Source: Stenocarpella maydis
Taxonomy: Eukaryota; Ascomycota; Sordariomycetes; Diaporthales; Diaporthaceae
Assembly: GCA_002270565.1 (NCBI GenBank)
Contig: NQMI01000030.1
Coordinates: 310,001 to 374,000 of the forward strand
DNA length: 64,000 nt
Reading direction: 5' to 3'
Every line of letters starts with the position of its first letter. Within the stretch, counting starts at the first letter, position 1. The notes below the pieces were generated by a model. That model was not told the origin of the DNA. It worked only from the letters and a program-made list of their open reading frames with translations, and did not search any database. Both the position numbers and the translations under genes were made by a program. This document shows, piece by piece, positions 32,238 to 42,003 of the stretch.

Positions 32238-34058
32238 ATGTCGAACCTCACGTCAAGGGCCGTTCTGCGGCAGCATCCGTCGCTGGCCCTCAACCTCTCA
32301 CCCCTCGCGCGGCCACTTCAGCGAGGCCCCGCACCATCGTCCCTCCGCTACAGGAGCTCCGGTCCGGTCCCACCGCCGCGCTCCTCCCGCGGCGGCACGA
32401 GGATATTTGGCCTTCTTGCGGTTGGTGGGCTGGGTGCTGCCAGCGCAGCGTGGGCCTACCCGCTCTTCTTTGGCGACAACGCCGTCGCCGGGATCCCGCA
32501 GGCCGAGATCGAGTTCGAGAAGAAGCGCAGGCCCGCGAGGTCCAAGGAGGAGAACCGCGACCTCCTCTCCTCGCAGCACATCCAGGTGCGCAAGAGCTGG
32601 GAGAACCCGGGCGTCTACGCCTGGGGGTCCAACGTCGGCAGGGCCGTCGCCCCGGATTCCAAGGAGGCCGTGGTCAAGACCCCGAGGCGCATACCCTACT
32701 TTGACGGCCAGCTGCTGCGGGACCTGAAGCTTGACCAGGACTTTGGTGCTGCTGTGACCGAGAAGGGTGATCTGGTGCAGTGGGGGACAGCCTACTTCGC
32801 CGAGGACCCCAGGCCAGCCGTCACCCTCAAGGGGAAGGACATTGCCAAGCTAGCCATATCGAGGGATAGGATCCTAGCACTCACATCCGGCGGGTCTGTT
32901 TATTCGATCCCGGTGGCCAGATCAGACCAATTATCAGGAAACAAGGCCGGTGGGAGCTCGTCTTGGCTTTCATTCTGGTCGACCCCCACAGCAGCCGTCA
33001 ACTACCGAGAAATCAAGCCCAAAAACCTGGGATGGGGCGAGAAGATCGTCGATGTTAGCAGCGGTAGGGACCACGCACTGCTCCTGACGTCAAGGGGGCG
33101 CGTGTTCTCCGCCGCATCGAGCTCCGAGAGTTTCCCGTCGCGCGGGCAGCTTGGCGTCCCTGGCCTCACGTGGGCATCGAGGCCGCAGGGCCCTTACGAC
33201 CAGCCCCATGAGCTCGGCACACTGAAGGGGTTCAAGGCAAGGAAGGTCGCGACTGGCGACTACCACTCGTTGGTTCTCGATGACGAGGGCAGGGTGTTCG
33301 CCTTTGGCGACAACACCATGGGTCAACTCGGCTTCCCTCCCGAAGCCGAGGTCCCCGTGGTCGACAGCCCGTCCCTACTGCCATTCAGCAAGCTCTACAA
33401 GGGGACTGGGCTTCAGCCCAAGGTCACGTCTATTGCGGCCGGTGGCGCCAACTCGTACTTTACCGTGGATGCCACCAAGGTCGCCCCACAGACATCCACG
33501 TCGGACAGCATCGCACCGGCGCGGGACTTGGGCAAGGTAGTCGCCGATACCTGGGCAGCCGGTGAGGGCATCAAAGGCAGCCTCGGGAATGGGGCGTGGA
33601 CGCACGTGTCGAACGGTCCCAGCAAGGTCAAGGCCCTCTCGGGGCTGTTCGAATGGGACGAGAAAGCGAACCAGGTGGTCCCGATCCGGCTTGCGCGCCT
33701 CTCGGCGGGGAGCACACACACGGCGGCGGTCATGGACAACGTGACGTACGTGGGGGCGACAGGCAAGTCGGGCGAGAACGACACCAACTGGGGCGCGGAC
33801 GTCGTGTGGTGGGGCGGCAACGAGTTCTACCAGCTGGGCAATGGCAAAAGGAGCAACTCAAACGCCCCGATCTACATTGGGCCTCTGGACGGTGGGGCCG
33901 GGGACGCCAAGGCCGGGAGGAAGGGCGAGGAGCACAGGTTCCAGATCACGCCGAGGCAGACGGCCCGGCTGGGCAAGGATGGCAAGGGGAGGAAGGTGAG
34001 CATGGAGCAGAAGGTGGAGTGCGGGCGGTACGTCACGGCCGTGTACTCTGCGACATAG
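32238..34058 (+). CDS. FMP25: Mitochondrial RCC1-repeat protein FMP25
   Basis: A single exon of 606 residues starting MSNLTSRAVLRQHPSL. The open frame upstream has no ATG. The N-terminal ~70 residues are Arg/Ser/Pro-rich without acids, a typical matrix-targeting presequence. A membrane helix follows (GLLAVGGLGAASAAWAYPLFF). Several RCC1 blades come next: VYAWGSNVGRAVAP, SSGRDHALLLTSRGRVFSA, TGDYHSLVLDDEGRVFAFG, DNTMGQLGF and VVWWGGNEFYQLGNG. In yeast Fmp25 is an inner-membrane protein needed for a late step of complex III assembly. The same role here is inference from domain order: presequence, helix, seven-bladed propeller. It diverges from COG3. Confidence 0.9.
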   Translation: MSNLTSRAVLRQHPSLALNLSPLARPLQRGPAPSSLRYRSSGPVPPPRSSRGGTRIFGLLAVGGLGAASAAWAYPLFFGDNAVAGIPQAEIEFEKKRRPARSKEENRDLLSSQHIQVRKSWENPGVYAWGSNVGRAVAPDSKEAVVKTPRRIPYFDGQLLRDLKLDQDFGAAVTEKGDLVQWGTAYFAEDPRPAVTLKGKDIAKLAISRDRILALTSGGSVYSIPVARSDQLSGNKAGGSSSWLSFWSTPTAAVNYREIKPKNLGWGEKIVDVSSGRDHALLLTSRGRVFSAASSSESFPSRGQLGVPGLTWASRPQGPYDQPHELGTLKGFKARKVATGDYHSLVLDDEGRVFAFGDNTMGQLGFPPEAEVPVVDSPSLLPFSKLYKGTGLQPKVTSIAAGGANSYFTVDATKVAPQTSTSDSIAPARDLGKVVADTWAAGEGIKGSLGNGAWTHVSNGPSKVKALSGLFEWDEKANQVVPIRLARLSAGSTHTAAVMDNVTYVGATGKSGENDTNWGADVVWWGGNEFYQLGNGKRSNSNAPIYIGPLDGGAGDAKAGRKGEEHRFQITPRQTARLGKDGKGRKVSMEQKVECGRYVTAVYSAT

Positions 34059-35252
34059 ATCTGCGGGGAGGTGGGAATTGACTGAGAGTGTTCTCTGGAG
34101 TGGGACTGTGGTCTGTATCTGGCACGTGTGGTGTGCAGGACCCCGGCTTTCTCAGGAATTTTATGGGGGGTCACATTTTTTGGTTTTTGATGAACAACCG
34201 TCGGGTGTTGGCGTTCCATGAAAAAGGGATACAGATGGGAGGGGATGAGGACAGGTCAGATGAAACATGAATCTCAGGGCCGACACGGTTGGATAGGCCG
34301 TCTTTTTCGACTTCTATGTACCGCAACGCACGACCTGAAATGTCATCTGCGGAGGGCTGGAACGTCACGTGTATATGAATACGGCAAGAAAGGAAGGGGG
34401 AAAAAATCGCCATAGCTCTCCTCTCACAGCCGACTGGGATCCGAGATGAAGGTGCCAGATATGGAAGAGAGCTGATAGGTCATTTCCGGGGACATGGTAA
34501 CGTGGCAAAAGGGGAAGACGGGCTTGTGTGTGGGAAAATGATGAGTGAGATGCAGTGAGGGCAACATCCCTGCGGTGATCCTGACTCGGACATCGGCCGA
34601 AAGCATGTGTGTGTCGTCTCAGATCTGGGGTTATAAGACGGGTTGTCCCAAGCTGCCACCGGACGAGTCTTTCAGTCATTTATAGATATATGAGGATAAT
34701 AGGCCGGCATCTAGGCACCGGGACTATTTTGAGATGAGCCCATAGCATCGAAAACAGCTGGCTGGGAGGTGAGTGAGTGCCAAGAGGTGCAGTCAGTGAA
34801 GACCCGGACTGTGGATCTACCCAAGTACCGAGGTAGACAGATTGATCAATGCAGTGTTATTGGTAGAATATTCTACGAGAAGCAGCAGCTGAATAAGGTT
34901 TCGTGGTAGTTGCAGGTGCAGGTGAGATGCCAATCCCAGACTGCTGGGACCTGAAGGGGGGAAAGCCGGGAGAGAAGCACTAGGGTTTGATGTAGACACT
35001 TGCCATCTGAGTAGTTGATCGGTTCGTGGAATGAATCATCCGACTAGGCGGATGAATCATTCATCATGTATTATATTAGTTTCATTATTGTATTGGTTTG
35101 GCTCACGTAAACCGCAAGACAGGTGTTCATCCATGCCCATCGGATGAGGGTGGACATATGTGGTCTACACTAGATGGTCTACTGCATAGCGCAGGTCTAC
35201 GTTGACAGCAGTCATCTACTAGTACTGCAGAGACACGTGCACATGCCCACCC

Positions 35253-35278
35253 CGACTGACTGACTGACTGACTGACTG
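35253..35278. repeat. (GACT)n microsatellite
   Basis: About six tandem copies of GACT. A similar run occurs at 57393-57411. Confidence 0.9.
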
Positions 35279-35935
35279 GTAGTGACAGAAAGAATAAACG
35301 AAGAAAAAAAAAGACTGACAACACACGTCCCCTGCAATCAGCGGGCTGACCGTGTAAATGAGTTGTCGACGTGTGGGCCCGGCCTAGGCTTATTTTAGCA
35401 ACTCTTCAAACCCACCCACTTATACACTAGATAGTACACTAGTGTATACTAGCACTTGAGAGTAGCACTTGACCAGTTGACCTTGCCGCGCTGTCGATCT
35501 GCGGCCCACAGACAACGTCACAGCTGCGGGCGCCCTGGCGGGGCAATTGGCTTCCCAGAGCTCTCCCCCCTGGGCTTGCGGGCTGCAGGACAAGCGCGCG
35601 GGCGGGTGTGACCACGGATAGCACCCCAGGCCTTGCAAGCAGCGCAAAGCTGGTGTACACTACGGAGTACATGGCAGAATTACATAGTGGACATGTAGTC
35701 TCGTGCTCCTTACCTCCCTACCTCTTCAGTGTTCACTCATACCTGCCTAGGTAGACCACATGCACCGGGTACTTGTGGCATGATTTACCCCAGGGCATCA
35801 CCATCCCTCCTCCGCCACCACCACGGCCCCGCCTGACCTTGCTCGCAACCTCTCTTCCAAGCTCAAGCTCCGACAAGTCCTGTCCTGACTCCTGACCTGA
35901 CCAGACCAGACCTGACCTGACCTTACCCAAGACCT

Positions 35936-35995
35936 GGACCAGGACCAGGACCAGGACCAGGACCAAGACCAGGGCTAGGGCCAGGGCCAGGACCA
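35936..35995. repeat. (GGACCA)n hexanucleotide array
   Basis: Tandem GGACCA units, perfect at first and then degenerating to GGGCTA and GGGCCA. Confidence 0.85.
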
Positions 35996-37008
35996 ACCCA
36001 GGCCATTATAGCCTGCCATTTTGTCTGACACAGATACGTTGTATTGTACACCACACACACAGCCGCCAGTCGTTCGGCTCCGGCCCAGGGTCGACCGCAG
36101 GCAAAAACCTCGTACCCGGCGTCAAGAAGGCGAGTCGGCGAGCTCCCTCCGTGGCCAAACAAGCACCTTTCTCTGCCTTGGCCTGCCCGGCTCTGGCCTT
36201 GCCTACCTTGCCTTGTGCCGCCCTGTGTTGCGCTGCGTCACCAATCACAACGGCCAACACCTCACCTGCGACAATGTCAGCCACTTAGTCCAGCCTGCCC
36301 CGAGACGAGACAAGACGAAACGAACGAGGGAAGAGAGCAGAAGCCCGCCCCGTCACTCATTTGTCTTCCCTGGCCCTCAGCCTCGCCAGTGCCGGGTACT
36401 GTAGTCTATCTTGGCGGACCCCCTTGCAACAATCTTGAGTCACTCGTACTCGCATCGCCACACGTGCTCAAGTCAAACAATCGCATTGTCGCCGCTGGTG
36501 GCTTCGGCTTCGGCTTCGACGTCGACCCCCTTCATCCCTTCGCGCCCACCGCACTTCTCGTGCCCTCGAGCAACAATCCTCCGCTGCCCGACAACCAGCC
36601 CATCAACCGAGCTGAGCCTTTGCCTTGTTCCTGGATGCTGCCCAACACTGCAGCGCCGGCTCTGCTTCTCAACGACACTCGTTCCTTTGCGTCTCTTCCG
36701 CACGCCGGGCCACCCGCTCCCGGTGCCGTCGATATTTACAGACTCACATATTGCGCTGCCCATCGCTCGCCCCCCGCGCCCTGCGCGACGACTTCTTTCG
36801 CACAGTCGCACCCTTCTCCCTTCACTTGCAGAGACAAGGGTGCTTTTCTCGACTGCTCCCTTGGGTCGCGACTCCCCGCTCCGCCCTGGCTGCGCCGGCA
36901 CCGGCAGTCGCATTCCACCCCGTCTCACCCATCAGCGGCCGCCGCTCAGACGCAGAGACTCCACTCACCACAACCTTGACCGAGTCGCATCGCCGGCCAG
37001 CCCTCGCC

Positions 37009-38943
37009 ATGGACCGCTTGCGGTCCGGCCTCCACCGGAAGAGCAGGAAGGCCTCGCCCTCTCGACCTACTATAGTTACCGACGGTGCCCACAGCCCCGG
37101 CAAGAACACTCCCTCACCCGTCTCGGCAGGTCCTCTCCACGTCCCGCACCTCCCCAGCAGGGACAAGAAGGCCTCGCCCTTCCGCTCCCTGCGCGACTTC
37201 AGCCGCTCCCACAAGCGCCAACGCTCTCCCGCCGCCGGCTCGCCACGTTCGCCCATCGGCGCCACCTACACCTTCGATGGGCTCGACGACACGCCTACCA
37301 GCTCGCCCACCGTCCGGGGAGGCAGCGACGACGTGCACCCGCCAACAGAAGCAGACATGAGCGGGGACCCCGCCGGGGGTCCGCCCCCCAAGATGCCCTC
37401 CTTCCTGTCCCTGCCGCCGCAAGAGATCGTCGTCAAGTTTCAGGAGATCGTCTGGATGGAGCGCAACCGCATCTTGCAGAGCCAGACGAACCCCTCGCCA
37501 GAATTCAAGTGGGCGCGCGTGACTGGCGATCATCTGAGGAAGCTGGACAGGTATATGAACATCCAGCCCTGGGAGCACAACCGCGTTAGACTGCGCGTCC
37601 CACCAGGCAAGGTGGATTACGTCAACGCATCGCCAATAACCCTGAGGCCTACCATGCCACAGCAAGGCCCTCGGTCACAAGCTCGAGGATCTGGGAACAA
37701 GGATGGCGCGGCGGTTGGGCTGTCGGACCTCGCGGGCGGCGCGCCCGACCGGTACATCGCCATGCAAGGGCCCAAACGAAACACCACAGACCACGTGTGG
37801 CGCATGGTAGTAGAGCAGCTGGAGAGCCCTGCCGTCATTGTGATGTTGACCGAGACTCACGAAGCGAACATGGAGAAATGTTACCCTTATTTCCCGCGCA
37901 GCCCTGAGGACGCGCCCGTGGAGATTAATGAGAGGAACGAATTCGGCGATGCCTTCAGGGCAAGCGTTCGCTGCGAGGCAATCGAGGTGACCGAGGCCGG
38001 AGATGCCATCGAATTGCGGAAGTTGGTCATAAGATCCTACAAGAGCCCAGGCAAGATCACAAAGACTCGTAATAATGGCGACAGGGATAATCTAGCCACA
38101 CCGGTCGAAGTTGCAGTGGACGGCAGCGGCGACGTGAAGATGCTATCGCCCGCCAAGACCGCCCCGGGCTGTGAAGATCTCTCTGAAGAAGATGGCAGTG
38201 ATGATAAGAGCGTCAGCGCGGAACTCGAGGGATCCAGCAATGCGCATGAGAAAGAGTTGCCAGCAGAGTATGAGGAGCGCATCGTATGGCACTTCCTCTA
38301 CAAGAAGTGGCCCGACTTTGGTGTCCCAGCCCTTGAGGACATTGACAGTTTTTTCACGCTGATGCGCCTGTCGCGCGAGAAGAACGCCAGCCCCGAGAAC
38401 CCCCGCATCGTGCACTGCAGCGCGGGCGTGGGGCGCAGCGGAACGTTCATCGCCCTGGAGCACCTGATACGCGAGTTGGACGCCGGCGTAATGGACAATT
38501 GGGACTCGCCCTCGCACTTCCGCCACGGGAGGACGGAAGAGGGCGACTCCGCCACCACCGAAGGTGACCATAACAATGGCCACCATCGGAGCGGCGACAA
38601 CTCGGACGGCAAGATGGACGTCGAGGACCAGCACACGACCGCCACCACCGAGGTGGACGGCGACGATCTCATCTTCCACACGGTGAACCAGCTGCGCGAG
38701 CAGCGGCGCAGCATGGTGCAGGCCGAGCCACAGTACCTGTTCATCTACGAGGTTATGCGCAAGCTCTGGGAAGACAGATATGGGCCGTCCGCGTCCCCAT
38801 CCGCCGGGTCGCCCGCCGGGCCGCCGCCACGGATCAGCAGACCCAACGATACCGGTGGTGAGGACAGCGACACCGGGCAGCCTGCCCGCAAGAGGCAGGA
38901 GTTTGACCCCTTTGTCGAGCAGCAGCGGGACCACCCGGCCTAG
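37009..38943 (+). CDS. Non-receptor protein tyrosine phosphatase (classical PTP)
   Basis: A single exon of 644 residues. The start MDRLRSGLHRKSRK at 37009 is the first ATG of the frame (context CGCCATGGA). Classical PTPs remove phosphate from tyrosine; fungal relatives such as Pyp1/Pyp2 and Ptp2/Ptp3 switch off MAP kinases. The N-terminal ~125 residues are basic and Ser/Pro-rich. The PTP domain follows: NRVRLRVPPGKVDYVNASP, YIAMQGPKRNTTDHVWRMV, VIVMLTETHEANMEKCYPYF, the WPD loop (W434-P-D436), the P-loop HCSAGVGRSGT with Cys470 and Arg476, and a Q-loop region (LREQRRSMVQAEPQYLFIY). Two acidic, Ser/His-rich inserts (about residues 345-415 and 500-555) split the domain. The TAG at 38941 is followed in frame by 86 further open codons. 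Confidence 0.93.
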   Translation: MDRLRSGLHRKSRKASPSRPTIVTDGAHSPGKNTPSPVSAGPLHVPHLPSRDKKASPFRSLRDFSRSHKRQRSPAAGSPRSPIGATYTFDGLDDTPTSSPTVRGGSDDVHPPTEADMSGDPAGGPPPKMPSFLSLPPQEIVVKFQEIVWMERNRILQSQTNPSPEFKWARVTGDHLRKLDRYMNIQPWEHNRVRLRVPPGKVDYVNASPITLRPTMPQQGPRSQARGSGNKDGAAVGLSDLAGGAPDRYIAMQGPKRNTTDHVWRMVVEQLESPAVIVMLTETHEANMEKCYPYFPRSPEDAPVEINERNEFGDAFRASVRCEAIEVTEAGDAIELRKLVIRSYKSPGKITKTRNNGDRDNLATPVEVAVDGSGDVKMLSPAKTAPGCEDLSEEDGSDDKSVSAELEGSSNAHEKELPAEYEERIVWHFLYKKWPDFGVPALEDIDSFFTLMRLSREKNASPENPRIVHCSAGVGRSGTFIALEHLIRELDAGVMDNWDSPSHFRHGRTEEGDSATTEGDHNNGHHRSGDNSDGKMDVEDQHTTATTEVDGDDLIFHTVNQLREQRRSMVQAEPQYLFIYEVMRKLWEDRYGPSASPSAGSPAGPPPRISRPNDTGGEDSDTGQPARKRQEFDPFVEQQRDHPA

Positions 38944-39204
38944 GTGCTCGGGGCCCGGCAGCTCGGCAGGAGGCGGTCCTCGGACAACGGCAGCGGCAGG
39001 GCTGACAGCGGCCGCCACACCAGAGGTAGCGGCCGCAACGATGAGAACAGGAGGGGAGACCGGAGCTCTTTCTTGATACCCATACCGCCTGGCTTCCCTG
39101 GACCGCGGAGGAGTGTTTCCTATAATGGCGACGAGAGAGGCGGGGAAAAGAGGAAGAGGTCGTCCCGGGAGCCACGGCACTTCGAGGATCCGGCCATGTC
39201 ATGA
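38944..39204 (+). other. In-frame open extension beyond the phosphatase stop codon
   Basis: Directly after TAG the same frame runs 86 codons to a TGA at 39202-39204. The peptide is charged and Arg/Ser-rich with coding-like pieces (FLIPIPPGFPGPRRSVSYNG, KRKRSSREPRHFEDP). It could be a stop read-through extension, a 3' region separated by a recent stop or base error, or plain UTR in GC-rich DNA, where open frames come easily. No intron that removes the TAG was convincing. Confidence 0.4.
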
Positions 39205-40345
39205 GATACTGCATCTGGGGGGTAGGGCATGAGGCGTTGGCAGAATTTTCCTTTCTTCCGTTTTTTTTTTTGGCTCTTGGTGGTTATTCCGTGCCCTGAG
39301 CGCACACATTAACGGTTCCAGTCTCCCGAGGATACCACCGTTCGATGGGGTCATTGTTTTAGCATAGCATATTTGTTGTCCTTGCCTGCCTCGTTGTTTA
39401 CTACCCTCGGCTACCCATACAGCATTGCATTGTCGCATGGGTTCACTTTTTTCTTCTTCGATATGCACAAAGCAGGGACACCAAACGGGGGAAGGAGGAG
39501 GATAGCATAATGTTTTTTTTTCTGTTTTCGAGCGACGGTGGTAAACTCATATTACCACATGCATACACCCAAGATTGAGGCCCCTCTTGGAGGAATGGAG
39601 TGGTGTGTCCTCTTTTAGGGCAGCACCTGGGTTAATCTGATCTACCTCAAGTTCTACCACCACACACTTGTCTTACTGCTATGATTGGAGGCGAGGCGTA
39701 TGTCTTGTGTGAATTGGTCGGCGTTCCCCCTTGTGAGCGGGCTGGAGTATAGTATTCCCATTTAGGTTGAGATCCGCGTAGCAATGGATATACATAGCAT
39801 CCAGCATATATCTTAGGATGCATACATGCATACATAGTAGCCCATTTCCACCCTCCTCACTGGATGCCCGAGATCTCACTCGCCGGATCTCGGGGGCGAT
39901 CTCGCGACTTCGCGGGTACGAGTTTCAGCCTCGGCTCGGCGTTTGTTGGGCAGTACGGCGTGTTGTTGCTGGACCTGTGTACCAACCCTAGAAGCCGCCG
40001 AAATCCGACGTTGTCCGACCGAGCTCGCATAAGACACGGCCGACGCCAGGGAACAGCAATGACAACTGCGCCGCGCCAACAATCCATCCGTCGCGGGGCT
40101 TGCGGGGGGAGTGGGGATATCTCTTTTATCTCCGGCACGCGACAGACCACGGGCGACATCAATTCGACGTAGCTCGTTCCCATATGCGATGCGGTGGCAC
40201 TGGCCCAGAAGTATGGGCAGACACATTTATATATGACCATGGCCCTGATGGAATAATTGGTCTGAGAACTCTGATCTCAGTGACTGGCATGTGATGATAC
40301 ACCGTTGAGCACACAACTCCAACCCAAGACCCGTTGACCGCGACC
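39205..40345. other. Intergenic region between phosphatase and amidohydrolase
   Basis: 1.1 kb, moderately AT-rich with T-runs at about 39260 and 39513. No gene was recognised. The last ~300 bp should hold the amidohydrolase promoter. Confidence 0.5.
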
Positions 40346-42003
40346 ATGGCATCCCAACGCATCCTCCTCAAGGGCGGGACCCTCCTGCTCCACGACGCCA
40401 ACGACAAGGTCGTGCCGACGAGGGCAGACCTCCTCATCGAGGGCGACAAGATCTCCAGGATCGAGCCCGACATCGACCCCGCCGCCGCCGGAGCCGCACC
40501 CGCCAGGGTCATCGACTGCTCCTCCAAGGTCGTCTCCCCGGGCTTCGTCTCGACGCACGCGCACCTGTGGCAGTCGCAGCTCAAGGGCCGGCACGCCAAC
40601 CACACGCTGGTCGAGTACATGCCCTCGGGCTGCTACACGGGCACCTTCTACGCGCCGCGCGACCTCTTCTGGGGCCAGCTCGCCGGCGCCATGGAGTCGG
40701 TCGACGCCGGGACCACCACCGTCGTCGACCACTCGCACCTCAACCTGGGGCCTGACTACCGTGAGAACCCCCCGTTCTGCCCTTTTGACTGCGCCTATCT
40801 GCCTATGCATGTAAAAGAGAGAGAGGGGGGGGGGGGAGGGAGAATTAGGAACACATGCATGGATATACAACTAACACGCGCACAGCCAAAACCGCAATCC
40901 AGGCCCTCGCCACCTCGGGCCTGCGCACGGTATACTGCTACTGCCCCCCACGGCGCGTAGCCTCCTTCAGCCCGCTCAGGCTGGAGGAGGAGCCCGTGCC
41001 GACGCCAGAGGTCCTCGACGCCTTCGAGTCCCTCGCCTCCCCGGCCAGGCCGCACGCCAACGGCCGCGTGACAGTCGGCTTCGCCCTGGACAACATCTTC
41101 CTGCCGCCGGCGACGCTGCGGTCCATCTACGCGCGGCTGCGCGGCGAGGGCGGCGGCGCCCGCGCACAGGTCATCACCACGCACGCGCCGGGGGGCCCGG
41201 CCTTTGGCGGGCGGCCGCCGGCGGTGTCGGTCCTCGGCGGGGCGGGCGTCCTGGGGCCGGACGTGCTCCTGAGCCACGCGCCGGGGCTCGAGGCCGAGGA
41301 CGAGGCGGCGCTGGCGGGGGCGGGGGCGTTCGTGTCGAGCACGCCCAACACGGAGCTGCAGATGGGCATGGACCCCGTGTCGCTGCGGCGGGGGGTGCTC
41401 GCGGGCCGGGCGGGCAGCCTGGGCGTGGACTGCCACTCGTGGGGCACGAGCTACATGCCGGCGCAGATGACGCTGGCGCTGCAGGCGCGGCGGCTCGGGA
41501 GGGCGGGCGACGCGGGCAGGGAGGGGCGGTGGGTGCGCCGCGCCGAGGGGACGGCCGAGGAGGCGTTCAACCTCGCGACGGTGGGCGGGGCGCGCGCCGC
41601 GGGCATGGCGGGGGCGGTCGGGCGGCTGGCCGTGGGGTTCAAGGCCGACGTTGTCGTGTTTGACGGGCTGAGCCCCGGGATGGCGGCCGCGGCGCAGGAG
41701 GACCCCGTGGCGGCCGTCGTGCTGCACTCTAGCATCCGCGACGTGGAGGCGGTCATCGTGGACGGGGTGGTGAGGAAGGAGGGCGGGCGGCTGTGTGATG
41801 TTGTGGTTGAGGATGCGCCCGATGGGCTCGAGGGGCAGAGCGTGCCTCCGGGCACGGCACTCGGGTGGCAGGATGTCGCGAGGGAGATGCTGACGAGCCG
41901 AGGTGAGCTCAGTGGCCGGTTTGAGGGCGTGGGGTTTGCGAGGGCCGAGGAGGATGTCATTGACATGTGGCACATGGACCGGTCAGCCATGGTGGAGCGA
42001 TGA
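40346..42003 (+). CDS. Amidohydrolase, ATZ/TRZ (chlorohydrolase/cytosine-deaminase-like) family
   Basis: Exon 1, 40346-40760, and exon 2, 40886-42003, are joined through a 125-nt intron (GTGAGA ... CACAG) that contains a GA/G run, giving 510 residues. The family hydrolyses ring C-N or C-Cl bonds (deaminases and triazine hydrolases) using one metal in a TIM barrel. Visible features: an N-terminal beta domain (ILLKGGTLLLHDANDKVV), the metal motif STHAHLWQSQLKGR (HxH), GTTTVVDHSHLN, a later His in VITTHAPGGPAFGGR, a second in LLSHAPGLE, and the metal Asp in SLGVDCHSWGTS. The C-terminal beta strands carry VGRLAVGFKADVVVFD. The usual HxxE and LGTD forms are changed (HAPG, LGVD), as in a fungal branch of uncharacterised members. 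The substrate is unknown. Codon use is very GC-rich. The antisense frame is open across exon 2 but is a shadow. Confidence 0.87.

Larger units (their letters stand above)
34059..37008. other. Intergenic region and probable long leader of the phosphatase gene
   Basis: 2.95 kb without a supported gene. 34.1-35.7 kb holds GACT and other short repeats, an imperfect palindrome around 35029-35063 and a TACGGAGTA word at 35661. From about 36.0 kb the DNA is pyrimidine-rich and open in several frames, typical of a fungal 5' leader. The frame leading into the phosphatase is open from 36625 but has no ATG before 37009. Confidence 0.5.

Noticed and set aside
35029..35063. Imperfect palindrome around ATGAATCAT
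   Set aside because: One mismatch per arm and no match to a known AP-1/Gcn4 site (TGASTCA); single copy, no positional support.
36411..37589. 392-codon plus-strand ORF overlapping the phosphatase 5' end
   Set aside because: Different frame from the phosphatase, Ser/Pro/Arg-rich, no family resemblance; GC-rich leader and shadow.
40795..41973. 392-codon minus-strand ORF antisense to the amidohydrolase
   Set aside because: It lies exactly over exon 2 of a well-supported gene in very GC-rich DNA and translates to a His/Arg/Pro-rich string with no domain; a codon-bias shadow.
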